Of a stretch of DNA of 64,000 bases, positions 23,439-30,271 are shown in pieces (positions within the stretch are counted from its first letter, which is position 1; every line of letters starts with the position of its first letter). Position numbers and translations under genes: made by a program. Below the pieces are notes generated by a model, which saw only the letters and a program-made list of their open reading frames with translations, was not told the origin of the DNA and made no database searches. The stretch is from a virus. The stretch covers positions 20,499 to 84,498 of the IMG/VR virus record IMGVR_UViG_3300009506_003033; one strand, written 5' to 3'.

Positions 23439-23765
23439 ATGGCTATTCCGGCCCCGACATCAGACGCTGATGCCATGTGGACCATGAACCTCAAGGCAAT
23501 CGCCGATAGCGGAGCATCACTTATTATGGGTGCTGCTCAAGACGTGAAGCTGAGTCAGGCTAGGCTTGCGATCCTTGGCGAGAACCTGCTGGCCCGCGCT
23601 GGCACGACTTTGGTTCAGCCCGATCCTATCGAGGCGGCTGCGACCAAGCAGATTTTGACGGGTAACGCGATGGGCGACAATGCACTTGTGACGGCTCTCG
23701 CAGCGATTCTATCGAAGGTCAGCTACGGGTTCCCAAATCCGATTCCGGCCGGCGGTACGAGCTAA
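23439..23765 (+). CDS. Hypothetical protein, 108 aa
   Basis: MAIPAPTSDADAMWTMNLKA, Ala-rich helices, no membrane segment. Sits directly behind the protease gene. Two hairpins follow. Not recognised. Confidence 0.6.
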   Translation: MAIPAPTSDADAMWTMNLKAIADSGASLIMGAAQDVKLSQARLAILGENLLARAGTTLVQPDPIEAAATKQILTGNAMGDNALVTALAAILSKVSYGFPNPIPAGGTS

Positions 23766-23840
23766 TCGCGTGCCGTAGAGGCACGTCTACGGCTGCGATA
23801 AACCTTCACCGGTGGCGTGCCACGCCGCTGGAGGTTTTTA
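23765..23840 (+). promoter_or_regulatory. Tandem hairpins, the second enclosing the next gene's SD
   Basis: Hairpin 1: ATCGC plus GCCGTAGA pair with TCTACGGC plus GCGAT. Hairpin 2: CCGGTGGCGT (23809-23818) pairs with ACGCCGCTGG (23822-23831), extended by AACCT with AGGTT, then TTTTA. GGAGG of the gene at 23841 lies in the 3' arm, so it can act as terminator or translational cover. Confidence 0.65.
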
Positions 23841-24173
23841 ATGACTGCCAAATTCAATATCGAAGTTCCGGTGACGCTGATCTTTCAGCCTGGTCTCGTT
23901 CTGTTGAAAGCTGGATCTCAGACTTTCAATCTCGCAGCGATTGACACCATTGATGAATTTCGTGTATTGCTGTACGGACTCGCATCTGGGGCCATACAAT
24001 CAATAGCTGGCGATTCTGCGACCAGAGTTGTTGCTCCATCCGACGCCAAGCAAACTGCGGAGGCTGCCGATATAATGGCGGATGCCTTTCGCCGACAGGC
24101 CCAGCGGTCACATCAAAATCTCAAGGAAGCTCAAGAGACTTATGAGGCTGCCGTTGCTGGACTCACCAAGTGA
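23841..24173 (+). CDS. Hypothetical protein, 110 aa
   Basis: Beta-rich first half (FNIEVPVTLIFQPGLVLL) and C-terminal coiled coil (QAQRSHQNLKEAQETYEAAV). GGAGG six bases before ATG 23841. Possibly a baseplate or decoration component; not recognised. Confidence 0.6.
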   Translation: MTAKFNIEVPVTLIFQPGLVLLKAGSQTFNLAAIDTIDEFRVLLYGLASGAIQSIAGDSATRVVAPSDAKQTAEAADIMADAFRRQAQRSHQNLKEAQETYEAAVAGLTK

Positions 24174-24360
24174 ACCAACAGTAACCGCTACTGAAAAGGT
24201 TGCCGAACTACTGAAGTTTCGCCAGGACAAAAGCGAAGCTCTGAAGGAAATTCTCCGCGAATTGACAGAATACGAAGGTCGGCAAGATGCGAGGATGAAA
24301 GATTTTCTCGATTATTCGCAGCAATGGATTGCAAAGCAGAAGGAATTGGCAAATGGATGA
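24142..24360 (+). CDS. Coiled-coil protein, 72 aa
   Basis: EKVAELLKFRQDKSEALKEI and onward is a continuous charged helix. Overlaps both neighbours, typical of translational coupling. Function unknown. Confidence 0.55.
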   Translation: MRLPLLDSPSEPTVTATEKVAELLKFRQDKSEALKEILRELTEYEGRQDARMKDFLDYSQQWIAKQKELANG

Positions 24361-24559
24361 CTTTGGTAGAGAAGAAATTATTGGCATACTTGAAAGAATT
24401 GTGTCGATACAAGTAAGCATGAAAAATCTTCTGGACTCAGATTACACACAACCGATAAATGAACAACTCGCATGTGTAACGAATGACATCGATCTCGTTT
24501 TGGCTGATTTACGAGATGCCAGACGTATAGTTCATAAAAAGGAGTTGGCAAGTGAATGA
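24353..24559 (+). CDS. Helical protein, 68 aa
   Basis: MDDFGREEIIGILERIVSIQ then ACVTNDIDLVLADLRDAR. Start ATG 24353 overlaps the preceding stop. Not recognised. Confidence 0.5.
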   Translation: MDDFGREEIIGILERIVSIQVSMKNLLDSDYTQPINEQLACVTNDIDLVLADLRDARRIVHKKELASE

Positions 24560-24770
24560 TTTCGACATCGCAGTCGATGATGATATTGCTGAACTTGTTG
24601 AATCAGGTAAACTGGACCCGTGGAAAGCCGGTCAGTGTCAGCTCCGACGCGATGTCGCAGAACTCAAAACACAATTGCGAGATGACATCGCAGTCCTTCA
24701 AAAAAAAATGGAAGATCGAATCACAAAGGACAGTTGGCTCAAAATCCGAAGAAGAAATCCTACTGGCTGA
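24552..24770 (+). CDS. Coiled-coil protein, zero-frame product
   Basis: 72 residues from GTG 24552 (AAGGAG eight bases upstream). Helical, RRDVAELKTQLRDDIAVLQKK. Codons 50-52 run through nine A residues (24700-24708), containing the heptamer A-AAA-AAA at 24701-24707. Frameshifting there would replace the last 20 residues with a membrane-anchored tail. Confidence 0.6.
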   Translation: MNDFDIAVDDDIAELVESGKLDPWKAGQCQLRRDVAELKTQLRDDIAVLQKKMEDRITKDSWLKIRRRNPTG

Positions 24771-24892
24771 TCGCGGTCTTGATCTTGGCATTCATCGCCG
24801 AGGCCATCATCGGATACTTAATACTGGATCAAGGATTTCTACCGACAATGAATCAACAACAGCCAATTCACATCAAACTGGAGACGCGATGA
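24686..24892 (+). CDS. -1 frame extension carrying a transmembrane helix
   Basis: This frame has no ATG or GTG before its membrane segment, is open from 24686, and ends TGA 24892, overlapping ATG 24889 of the next gene as ATGA. It encodes KKKSYWLIAVLILAFIAEAI and GYLILDQGF. Joined to the preceding gene by a -1 slip at 24701-24707, it gives a 113-residue coiled-coil protein with one transmembrane helix. A homopolymer sequencing error is the alternative. Confidence 0.65.
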   Translation, partial: HRSPSKKNGRSNHKGQLAQNPKKKSYWLIAVLILAFIAEAIIGYLILDQGFLPTMNQQQPIHIKLETR

Positions 24893-25167
24893 ATCCAAAC
24901 GAAAATCATCAATTGATCATAGGCGGGATCACTTTGATTTCAGACGGACGTTTGGCCACTGTGACGAGTCCAGTGTGTGTTTATGAGAATCTGACGCCGG
25001 AAAACGTGCAGGAATTTTGGAATCTGGCCCGATCGAGAGGAGACATCGTAAACGCGATGGATGAATTCCGCGACAAGATGTCTTCGATCTTGATTGATAT
25101 AGGCAACGTTCGACAAGCAAAGGCTAAAGGAAATCCAGATGTCAGCATCGATCAATCCACGAAGTAA
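24889..25167 (+). CDS. Hypothetical protein, 92 aa
   Basis: MNPNENHQLIIGGITLISDG, then ENLTPENVQEFWNLARSRGD. CTGGAGACGCG precedes ATG 24889. Soluble alpha/beta protein, not recognised. Confidence 0.6.
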   Translation: MNPNENHQLIIGGITLISDGRLATVTSPVCVYENLTPENVQEFWNLARSRGDIVNAMDEFRDKMSSILIDIGNVRQAKAKGNPDVSIDQSTK

Positions 25168-25351
25168 TTTGCTCCGAACAGCACTTCCAAACGAACACGT
25201 GGCGAATTTTCTTCAAGGTCGCAAAGACATGCCAACGCTGCTTGGCACCATCGAATACATGGATGCTGAGATGGCACGTCTAGAAAGCGAGCTGCGAGCA
25301 GTGGAACATCAGAGACCGGGATGCCCGAAGAAATCTGATAATAACGACTGA
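25139..25351 (+). CDS. Hypothetical protein, 70 aa
   Basis: MSASINPRSNLLRTALPNEH then EYMDAEMARLESELRAVEHQ (coiled coil). AAAGGA upstream; overlaps preceding gene by 29 bp. Confidence 0.5.
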   Translation: MSASINPRSNLLRTALPNEHVANFLQGRKDMPTLLGTIEYMDAEMARLESELRAVEHQRPGCPKKSDNND

Positions 25352-25366
25352 AAGGAACAGAATCCA

Positions 25367-25708
25367 ATGAAACTGGCTGTTATCGCATCGTTTGTGGCAA
25401 TACTCTTCCTTGTCAGCGCATGTAGTGCTGACGTCATTTATCGTCCCGGATTGCTTCCGGGCGTTTGGTGGGGAATTCAGCCGGCGGGGCCACCGATCAC
25501 AGTGCAACCGATGCAACGAGTTCGCATTCGTGTTTTTCGGCCATGGTTCTTGGCTGTGCCGCCGGTCATTCAGTACCCACGAGGACCATATTCACCGGTT
25601 CAGGTAATGCCAGGATCATCGGCGCCAACGTGGGGCGAATATCAGGGTCGATGGGGATGGGGAGTCATTCCACAGCAGAATTCAACCGTAACCAAAGAGG
25701 AGCAATGA
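25367..25708 (+). CDS. Secreted lipoprotein, probable
   Basis: 113 residues. MKLAVIASFVAILFLVSACS is a signal peptide with a lipobox-like VSAC. The rest is Pro/Gly/Trp-rich with no cysteines. May be anchored to the host envelope. Strong SD (AAAGGAACAG). Confidence 0.65.
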   Translation: MKLAVIASFVAILFLVSACSADVIYRPGLLPGVWWGIQPAGPPITVQPMQRVRIRVFRPWFLAVPPVIQYPRGPYSPVQVMPGSSAPTWGEYQGRWGWGVIPQQNSTVTKEEQ

Positions 25709-25998
25709 TGGCAGGACGAGGAAAGAAAGTGTGCCCAGAATGCAGTTCAGAATGCGGCACGAGAAGCAAAGAGTGTCCGAGTTGCAGTCATGTGTTCGCG
25801 GCCAGACGCGAATCGAAGAGGCCGCGAGTGCCAACTGATGCCGAACTAAAGGCACAAGATGTTTCCAGCAACGGAGCCATGATCCAGGCATCGAATGCCT
25901 TGGCGGCAATTGAGGCCGCTCGAAAATTGGTAGACTGTTGCAGCGGAGACGCGGCAGCCGCGAACGAGTTGATTCTATCTATGATCGGCCAAGATTAA
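25705..25998 (+). CDS. Zinc-ribbon protein
   Basis: 97 residues. VCPECSSECGTRSKECPSCS is a four-Cys ribbon like that of UPF0547 proteins, followed by a helical tail with NALAAIEAARKLVD. ATGA overlap with the lipoprotein gene. Role unknown. Confidence 0.65.
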   Translation: MMAGRGKKVCPECSSECGTRSKECPSCSHVFAARRESKRPRVPTDAELKAQDVSSNGAMIQASNALAAIEAARKLVDCCSGDAAAANELILSMIGQD

Positions 25999-26011
25999 AG
26001 AGTCGATGGTC

Positions 26012-26077
26012 GCGAGGCACGATGGACTGCCCCGTCTCGGCTTGGAGCGATGTCGGGACGGGGTTGCCTCGCTTTTT
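26012..26077 (+). terminator. Long-stem intrinsic terminator
   Basis: GCGAGGCA pairs with TGCCTCGC and inside it CCCCGTC with GACGGGG, then TTTTTG. It separates the small-gene operon from the sulfotransferase. Confidence 0.85.
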
Positions 26078-26088
26078 GAAAGCAACTC

Positions 26089-26763
26089 ATGCCTGTTTTC
26101 TGTCTTTGCACCGGCCGCTGCGGATCGCAATCTATAGTTGATCTGCTGAAGCGAAACGGCGTCGAAGGCTGTCATCACGAGAAATATCCGGCACTCTTTC
26201 GTGAAGCAATCGGTTATTATTACGGGCTCTACAGTCGGGATCGAATCGTAGCGAAGTTGCGAGAGACGCGGCAGGGCGTGTTCTTCGAGGCCAACAACAA
26301 ACTCTTTCCGTTGGCCAAGCCTCTTTTTCAGGCGTTTCCCGACGCCAAGTTCATGGTTCTGCATCGCGACGGCAGAGAAGTAGTGCGGTCGGCTCTTCAG
26401 AGCAATTGGTATCATCCCAAAGATCCCTATGGCATGTTGAGGCTCGGTGCGAGGATGAGAATCTCGCAGTTCAAGAAGGTGTGTCGATATTGGTCTGAAG
26501 TTTACCGGCGCATCTACGATGATCTGGCATCGCTGGATTGTGAATTCATTGAAGTACGATTCGATGAATTGATCAAAGGCAAATTGGCGGATCAGCTCGG
26601 CAAGTTCATCGGCAGGAGGCTAAGACTTCGCGTGCCGCGGAGACTGCACCGCACGAAGCGATGGACGGTGAAACCATACGCGCAGTGGAAGCCCGAGCGG
26701 CAGCGAGAATTTCGGAGCATCTGCGGCCCGATGATGGAACGGCTGGGATATTCTTTCGATTGA
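26089..26763 (+). CDS. Sulfotransferase-family protein
   Basis: 224 residues. FCLCTGRCGSQSIVDLL is a 5'-phosphosulfate-binding loop and VLHRDGREVVRSALQ is the 3'-phosphate motif of PAPS sulfotransferases. Predicted to transfer sulfate from PAPS to a carbohydrate or protein. It follows a strong terminator at 26012-26077. Unusual cargo for a phage; may alter host surface glycans (inference). Confidence 0.75.
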   Translation: MPVFCLCTGRCGSQSIVDLLKRNGVEGCHHEKYPALFREAIGYYYGLYSRDRIVAKLRETRQGVFFEANNKLFPLAKPLFQAFPDAKFMVLHRDGREVVRSALQSNWYHPKDPYGMLRLGARMRISQFKKVCRYWSEVYRRIYDDLASLDCEFIEVRFDELIKGKLADQLGKFIGRRLRLRVPRRLHRTKRWTVKPYAQWKPERQREFRSICGPMMERLGYSFD

Positions 26764-26768
26764 CGGTA

Positions 26769-26796
26769 TTGACAGAATATCGCAGTCGTTTATAAT
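26769..26796 (+). promoter_or_regulatory. Perfect consensus promoter of the structured RNA
   Basis: TTGACA 26769-26774, 16-bp spacer, TATAAT 26791-26796; start of transcription about 26803. Begins six bases after the sulfotransferase stop. Confidence 0.85.
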
Positions 26797-26802
26797 CTGG
26801 TT

Positions 26803-26910
26803 TATACGGTGTGGCAGCCGAAGAGTCCGGAGAGCCAAAACCCTTCGGTGTTCGCAACGAGCGCTTCTCCGGTGCTCACTGCCACGCGGTCACCGAAGGG
26901 TTTTTGTTTT
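26803..26910 (+). ncRNA. Structured RNA, copy 2 (stand-alone)
   Basis: x GTGGCAG 26811-26817 with CTGCCAC 26879-26885; y CCGGAGA 26827-26833 with TCTCCGG 26866-26872; terminator AACCCTTCGGTG 26839-26850 with CACCGAAGGGTT 26891-26902, then TTTTTGTTTT. x' and y' lie in the 40-nt terminator loop, so both foldings give a pseudoknot. No frame of note and no SD: a free-standing RNA gene of about 108 nt. Confidence 0.7.
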
Positions 26911-26921
26911 GATGGAGACGG

Positions 26922-27104
26922 GGCGCGGCGTGGCGCGGCGAGGCATGGCAGGGCGGGGCGGGGCCAGGCAAGGCGAGGCAGGCGTGGCATGGCAGGCGAG
27001 GCAGGCAGGGCTTGGCATGGCAGGCGAGGCGAGGCGCGGCGAGGCGAGGCAGGCAGGGCACGGCAGGGCATGGCAGGGCCAGGCAGGGCGAGGCAGGCAT
27101 GGTT
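26922..27104 (+). repeat. GGCNN pentamer array A
   Basis: About 36 units of GGC plus two variable bases (GC, GT, GA, AT, AG, AA, TT, CA), with some 4-nt units. No stop codons arise in most frames, so false ORFs cover it. Lies between structured RNA copy 2 and the gene at 27176. Confidence 0.9.
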
Positions 27105-27107
27105 TTC

Positions 27108-27137
27108 GTCCGATGTGAGTGCATCGGACACTTTTTT
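27108..27137 (+). terminator. Terminator between array A and gene
   Basis: GTCCGATG-tgagtg-CATCGGAC then ACTTTTTT. A second hairpin GCTGG-cacagg-CCAGC (27146-27161) leads straight into AAGGAG. Transcription into the gene must pass this terminator. Confidence 0.8.
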
Positions 27138-27175
27138 CCTTTACTGCTGGCACAGGCCAGCAAGGAGTTATTGTC

Positions 27176-27865
27176 ATGGCAAAGGCCAAGAAACCAGAAG
27201 GTACGATCGAACTTCAGCGGCTCGAAGAGGCCATTCTTGAGGTGCCCATCATCGGCAAGACACCGTTGATCCCGCACAAATGGTCGGAGAAGGCCAAAGG
27301 CATGATGCCAGGGCATCCTGATCGAGACAAAGTGAAAGCCGATAAGGGTACTCGCGATCCAGCAAAGGAAGCCGAGTCCTGCCAGTACAAACTCGGCGAA
27401 CAGTACGCAGTTCCCGCTACTGCGTTCAAAGCGGCTATGATTGGTGCTTGTCGATTCTTCGAGAAGCCTACGATGGTCGAAGCCAAATCGCTGGTGTACG
27501 TCGAAGGTTCTGGCGCTGATCAGCTTGTCGAATTCGACTACAAGGACAAAGAGTTGCACGAGGATACTCCTCGCAACTCAAATGGCAGCGCCGATCTGCG
27601 GTATCGATACTATTTCACGAACTGGTCAGCTGTTCTGCGAATCTTGTACGTGCCGAAGATCATCTCCCGAGAGTCCATCATTGCTCTTGTTGATGCTGCG
27701 GGCCGCGGAGGCATCGGCGATTGGCGGCCGAGTGCCCCAAAGTCGATGACGGGAACGTACGGCACGTGGCGAGTCGATGATCGCGGCACGATCAGAGACA
27801 TCGATCCGAAAGATGTTGACAAGACATCGCCTAAACCAAAGCGGAAAGCATCAAAAGCAATCTGA
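27176..27865 (+). CDS. Conserved phage protein of unknown function
   Basis: 229 residues. IIGKTPLIPHKWSEKAKGMM, then CQYKLGEQYAVPATAFKAAM, ADLRYRYYF, and GIGDWRPSAPKSMTGTYG look like a conserved phage family that I do not name with confidence. Lys-rich tail. The N-terminus MAKAKKPEG and its leader resemble those of the gene at 28834, so the 5' regions were probably duplicated. Confidence 0.7.
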   Translation: MAKAKKPEGTIELQRLEEAILEVPIIGKTPLIPHKWSEKAKGMMPGHPDRDKVKADKGTRDPAKEAESCQYKLGEQYAVPATAFKAAMIGACRFFEKPTMVEAKSLVYVEGSGADQLVEFDYKDKELHEDTPRNSNGSADLRYRYYFTNWSAVLRILYVPKIISRESIIALVDAAGRGGIGDWRPSAPKSMTGTYGTWRVDDRGTIRDIDPKDVDKTSPKPKRKASKAI

Positions 27866-27886
27866 TGTTTTGCGGTTGAAGACATG

Positions 27887-28757
27887 GCAAGGTAAGGCTA
27901 GGCCGGGCATGGCGCGGCAAGGCAAGGCCAGGCGTGGCAGGTTGGGTTCGGCTTGGCAAGGCTGGGCAGGCCAGGCTTGGCATGGCATGACTGGGTCTGG
28001 CAGGGCTCGGCGGGGCTTGGCGAGGCAGGCGAGGCGCGGCCAGGCTTGGCACGGCTTGGCTGGGCCAGGTGAGGCAAGGCAAGGCGTGGCAGGCTAGTCG
28101 CGGCCAGGCATGGCTGGATTAGGTAGGGCTTAGCGAGGCGAGGCACGGCAGGCGTGGCGTGGCGTGGCTAGGCAAGGCATGGCGTGGCAGGCGAGCCAAG
28201 GCTAGGCAAGGCGGGGCAAGGCTGGGCGCGGCAGGGCGAGGCTTGGCTTGGCTCGGCAAGGCGCGGCAGGCGCGGCAGGGCTCGGCGCGGCAAGGCAGGC
28301 AAGGTGTGGCGCGGCATGCGCGGCAAGGCAGGCGAGGCGTGACGAGGCGAGGCCAGGCCCGGCGAGGCGAGGCCAGGCCCGGCGAGGCGAGGCGAGGCGC
28401 GGCGAGGCGAGGCAGGCAGGGCACGGCAGGGCATGGCAGGGCGGGGCAAGGCCGGGCTTGGTTTGGCATGGCAAGGCTGGCGAGGCAGGCAAGGCGAGGC
28501 AGTCGTGGCTTGGCGGGGCATGGCATGGCCTGGCAGGGCAAGGCGCGGTGGGGCTGGGCAAGGCGTGGCAGGCATGGCCCGGCATGGCGCGGCGAGGCGG
28601 GACAGGGCGGGGCACGGCTGGGCATGGCAAGGCTGGCGAGGCAGGCAAGGCGAGGCAGTCGGGGCTCGGCATGGCGGGGCTGGGCTAGGCCAGGCGTGGC
28701 AGGTTGGGTTCGGCTTGGCAAGGCTGGGCTTGGCCCGGTAAGGCAAGGCGCGGCAGA
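27887..28757 (+). repeat. GGCNN pentamer array B, about 0.87 kb
   Basis: Roughly 175 units. Internal higher-order duplications exist: GGCAAGGCTGGCGAGGCAGG recurs near 28467 and 28627, and a near-copy of 27922-27970 returns at 28688-28730. The G2-N3-G2 spacing allows two-layer G-quadruplexes throughout. Confidence 0.9.
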
Positions 28758-28762
28758 CATGA

Positions 28763-28796
28763 TGCTGGCGGTAAGTGCCGCCAGCAATATTTTCTT
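28763..28796 (+). terminator. Terminator between array B and gene
   Basis: TGCTGGCGG-taagtg-CCGCCAGCA then ATATTTTCTTTC. Mirrors the arrangement behind array A; a weaker hairpin and AAGGAG follow. Confidence 0.85.
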
Positions 28797-28833
28797 TCTC
28801 TAACGTTCGCATAGGCGGACAAGGAGTTGTGTT

Positions 28834-29547
28834 ATGGCTAAGGCCAAATCTAGTGTAATCACGATGTCACTGTCTGAACTTGTGGAGGACATGGAATTGT
28901 ACCCGCGGCATGCTGTTGACAATGCACATGTCGCTTCTCTCGTGTTGGCGATGGAATCCGGCAGTCAATTGCCGCCGATCGTCGCTGACAAGAAATCCAA
29001 ACGGATCACTGATGGATGGCATCGGGCCAGGGCCTATGCGCGAATACATGGCCCAACGGCGACTGTAGAGGTCGAACTAATCGACTATGCATCAGAAGCA
29101 GATATGATTTTTGATGCAGTGCGACGTAATTCTGCTCACGGTCGCAAGCTCGATTCAATGGATCAAACGCGGTCCATCCACATGATGGAAAAACGAGGCT
29201 TGCAATCGATTCAAATCGCGGCTGCCTTGAATGTGCCAGAGAAACGGATCGAGAAGCTGCGGATCAAAGTCGCGAGCAGCCGATCATCCGGGATTGCTAC
29301 GGTTCCAGGCACGAAGTCGATCACGTTGAAGCGATCGTGTTCTCACATGGCCGGCAAATCATTGACAGCCGATCAAGTAAAAGTGCACGATTCGGCGCCT
29401 GGAACCAGCTATCTATTGGTTTCACGACAATTGCGAGAGGCACTGCGAGTTGAACTAGTGAATCTCGACGATGAGCGACTGGTGGAAGAACTTTGTGCTC
29501 TGCGTGACGCACTGAATGAGTACTTGGAGCAGCTTTGTGCTGCTTGA
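28834..29547 (+). CDS. ParB/Srx-fold protein
   Basis: 237 residues. LVEDMELYPRHAVDNAHVAS, LPPIVADKKSKRITDGWHRA, then MIFDAVRRNSAHGRKL match the ParB N-terminal nuclease/CTPase-like fold, and IQIAAALNVPEKRIEKLRIK is an HTH. Probably a site-specific DNA-binding protein. It is the second of three ParB-like proteins here. Confidence 0.75.
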   Translation: MAKAKSSVITMSLSELVEDMELYPRHAVDNAHVASLVLAMESGSQLPPIVADKKSKRITDGWHRARAYARIHGPTATVEVELIDYASEADMIFDAVRRNSAHGRKLDSMDQTRSIHMMEKRGLQSIQIAAALNVPEKRIEKLRIKVASSRSSGIATVPGTKSITLKRSCSHMAGKSLTADQVKVHDSAPGTSYLLVSRQLREALRVELVNLDDERLVEELCALRDALNEYLEQLCAA

Positions 29548-29559
29548 GGTTTAGGTCTG

Positions 29560-29716
29560 GGCAAGGCGTGGCAAGGCCAGGATGGGCTCGGCGGGGCGTG
29601 GCAGGCAGGGCACGGCAAGGCAGGGCGAGGCCGGGCCAGGCGCGGCATGGCCTGGCATGGCGCGGCGCGGCGAGGCAGGCGAGGCAAGGCGCGGCTTGGT
29701 GTGGCAGGCGAGGCAA
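29560..29716 (+). repeat. GGCNN pentamer array C
   Basis: About 31 units, same strand orientation as A, B and D, starting 13 bp after the ParB-like stop. No terminator follows. Confidence 0.9.
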
Positions 29717-29756
29717 GACATCGCGGATATGAAACATGAAAGGTGTGGCGAATGAA

Positions 29757-29960
29757 ATGAAAACCTACACGAAAACAAAGCTACTGGCATATTACAAAGA
29801 GCTCGGAAAAACGCCGCCTAAGTGGGTGTTGGAGGCGCCGGAGAATGCGTTATTCAATCAAGGCTTGACACCATACGGTCACGTTCCGCTGTATATCAAG
29901 GGGATGCCTGCACCGAAAGCACAACCTGATGTTGTATCAATCGACTTTCCGGACGCTTAG
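29757..29960 (+). CDS. Hypothetical protein, 67 aa
   Basis: MKTYTKTKLLAYYKELGKTP then PENALFNQGLTPYGHVPLYI. AAAGGTG precedes ATG 29757; 29736 is an alternative. Flanked by two arrays. Not recognised. Confidence 0.55.
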   Translation: MKTYTKTKLLAYYKELGKTPPKWVLEAPENALFNQGLTPYGHVPLYIKGMPAPKAQPDVVSIDFPDA

Positions 29961-29979
29961 AGAAGGCTGGCATTGTAGG

Positions 29980-30212
29980 CGTGGCACGGCCGGGCATGGC
30001 TCGGCAGGGCGCGGCCAGGCGCGGCCAGGCGTGGCAGGCGTGGCAGGCGTGGCTTGGCGCGGCAAGGATAGGCAAGGCAAGGCTAGGTTTGGCGAGGCGC
30101 GGCGAGGCCGAGCTCGGCGCGGCTGGCTTGGCATGGCTTGGCGAGGGCCGGTTTGGCCAGGCGCGGCATGGCTTGGCATGGCGCGGCGCGGCGAGGCAGG
30201 CGAGGTGCGGAC
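29980..30212 (+). repeat. GGCNN pentamer array D
   Basis: About 46 units. The frame of the next gene is open through the array, but the peptide is repeat-derived. Confidence 0.9.
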
Positions 30213-30271
30213 AAACAACTCTCCCAAAACCCAACCCACTTGTTACACTATGGATAGCAAAGGAGGTGCCA

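Noticed and set aside
26012-26077. Another copy of the pseudoknotted RNA
   Set aside because: Strong terminator, but only a 5-bp upstream match to the loop and no promoter; treated as an ordinary terminator.
28119-28812. Several 150-220 residue ORFs on both strands over the GGCNN arrays
   Set aside because: They are translations of the pentamer repeat, exist in nearly all frames because the unit lacks stops, and have no ribosome sites.
26922-30212. CRISPR array
   Set aside because: Units are 5 nt with continuous variation; there is no conserved 24-37 bp repeat, unique spacers or cas genes.
29981-30271. N-terminal extension of the ParB-methylase through array D
   Set aside because: Repeat-derived residues; AGGAGG and GTG at 30272 start exactly at the conserved domain.
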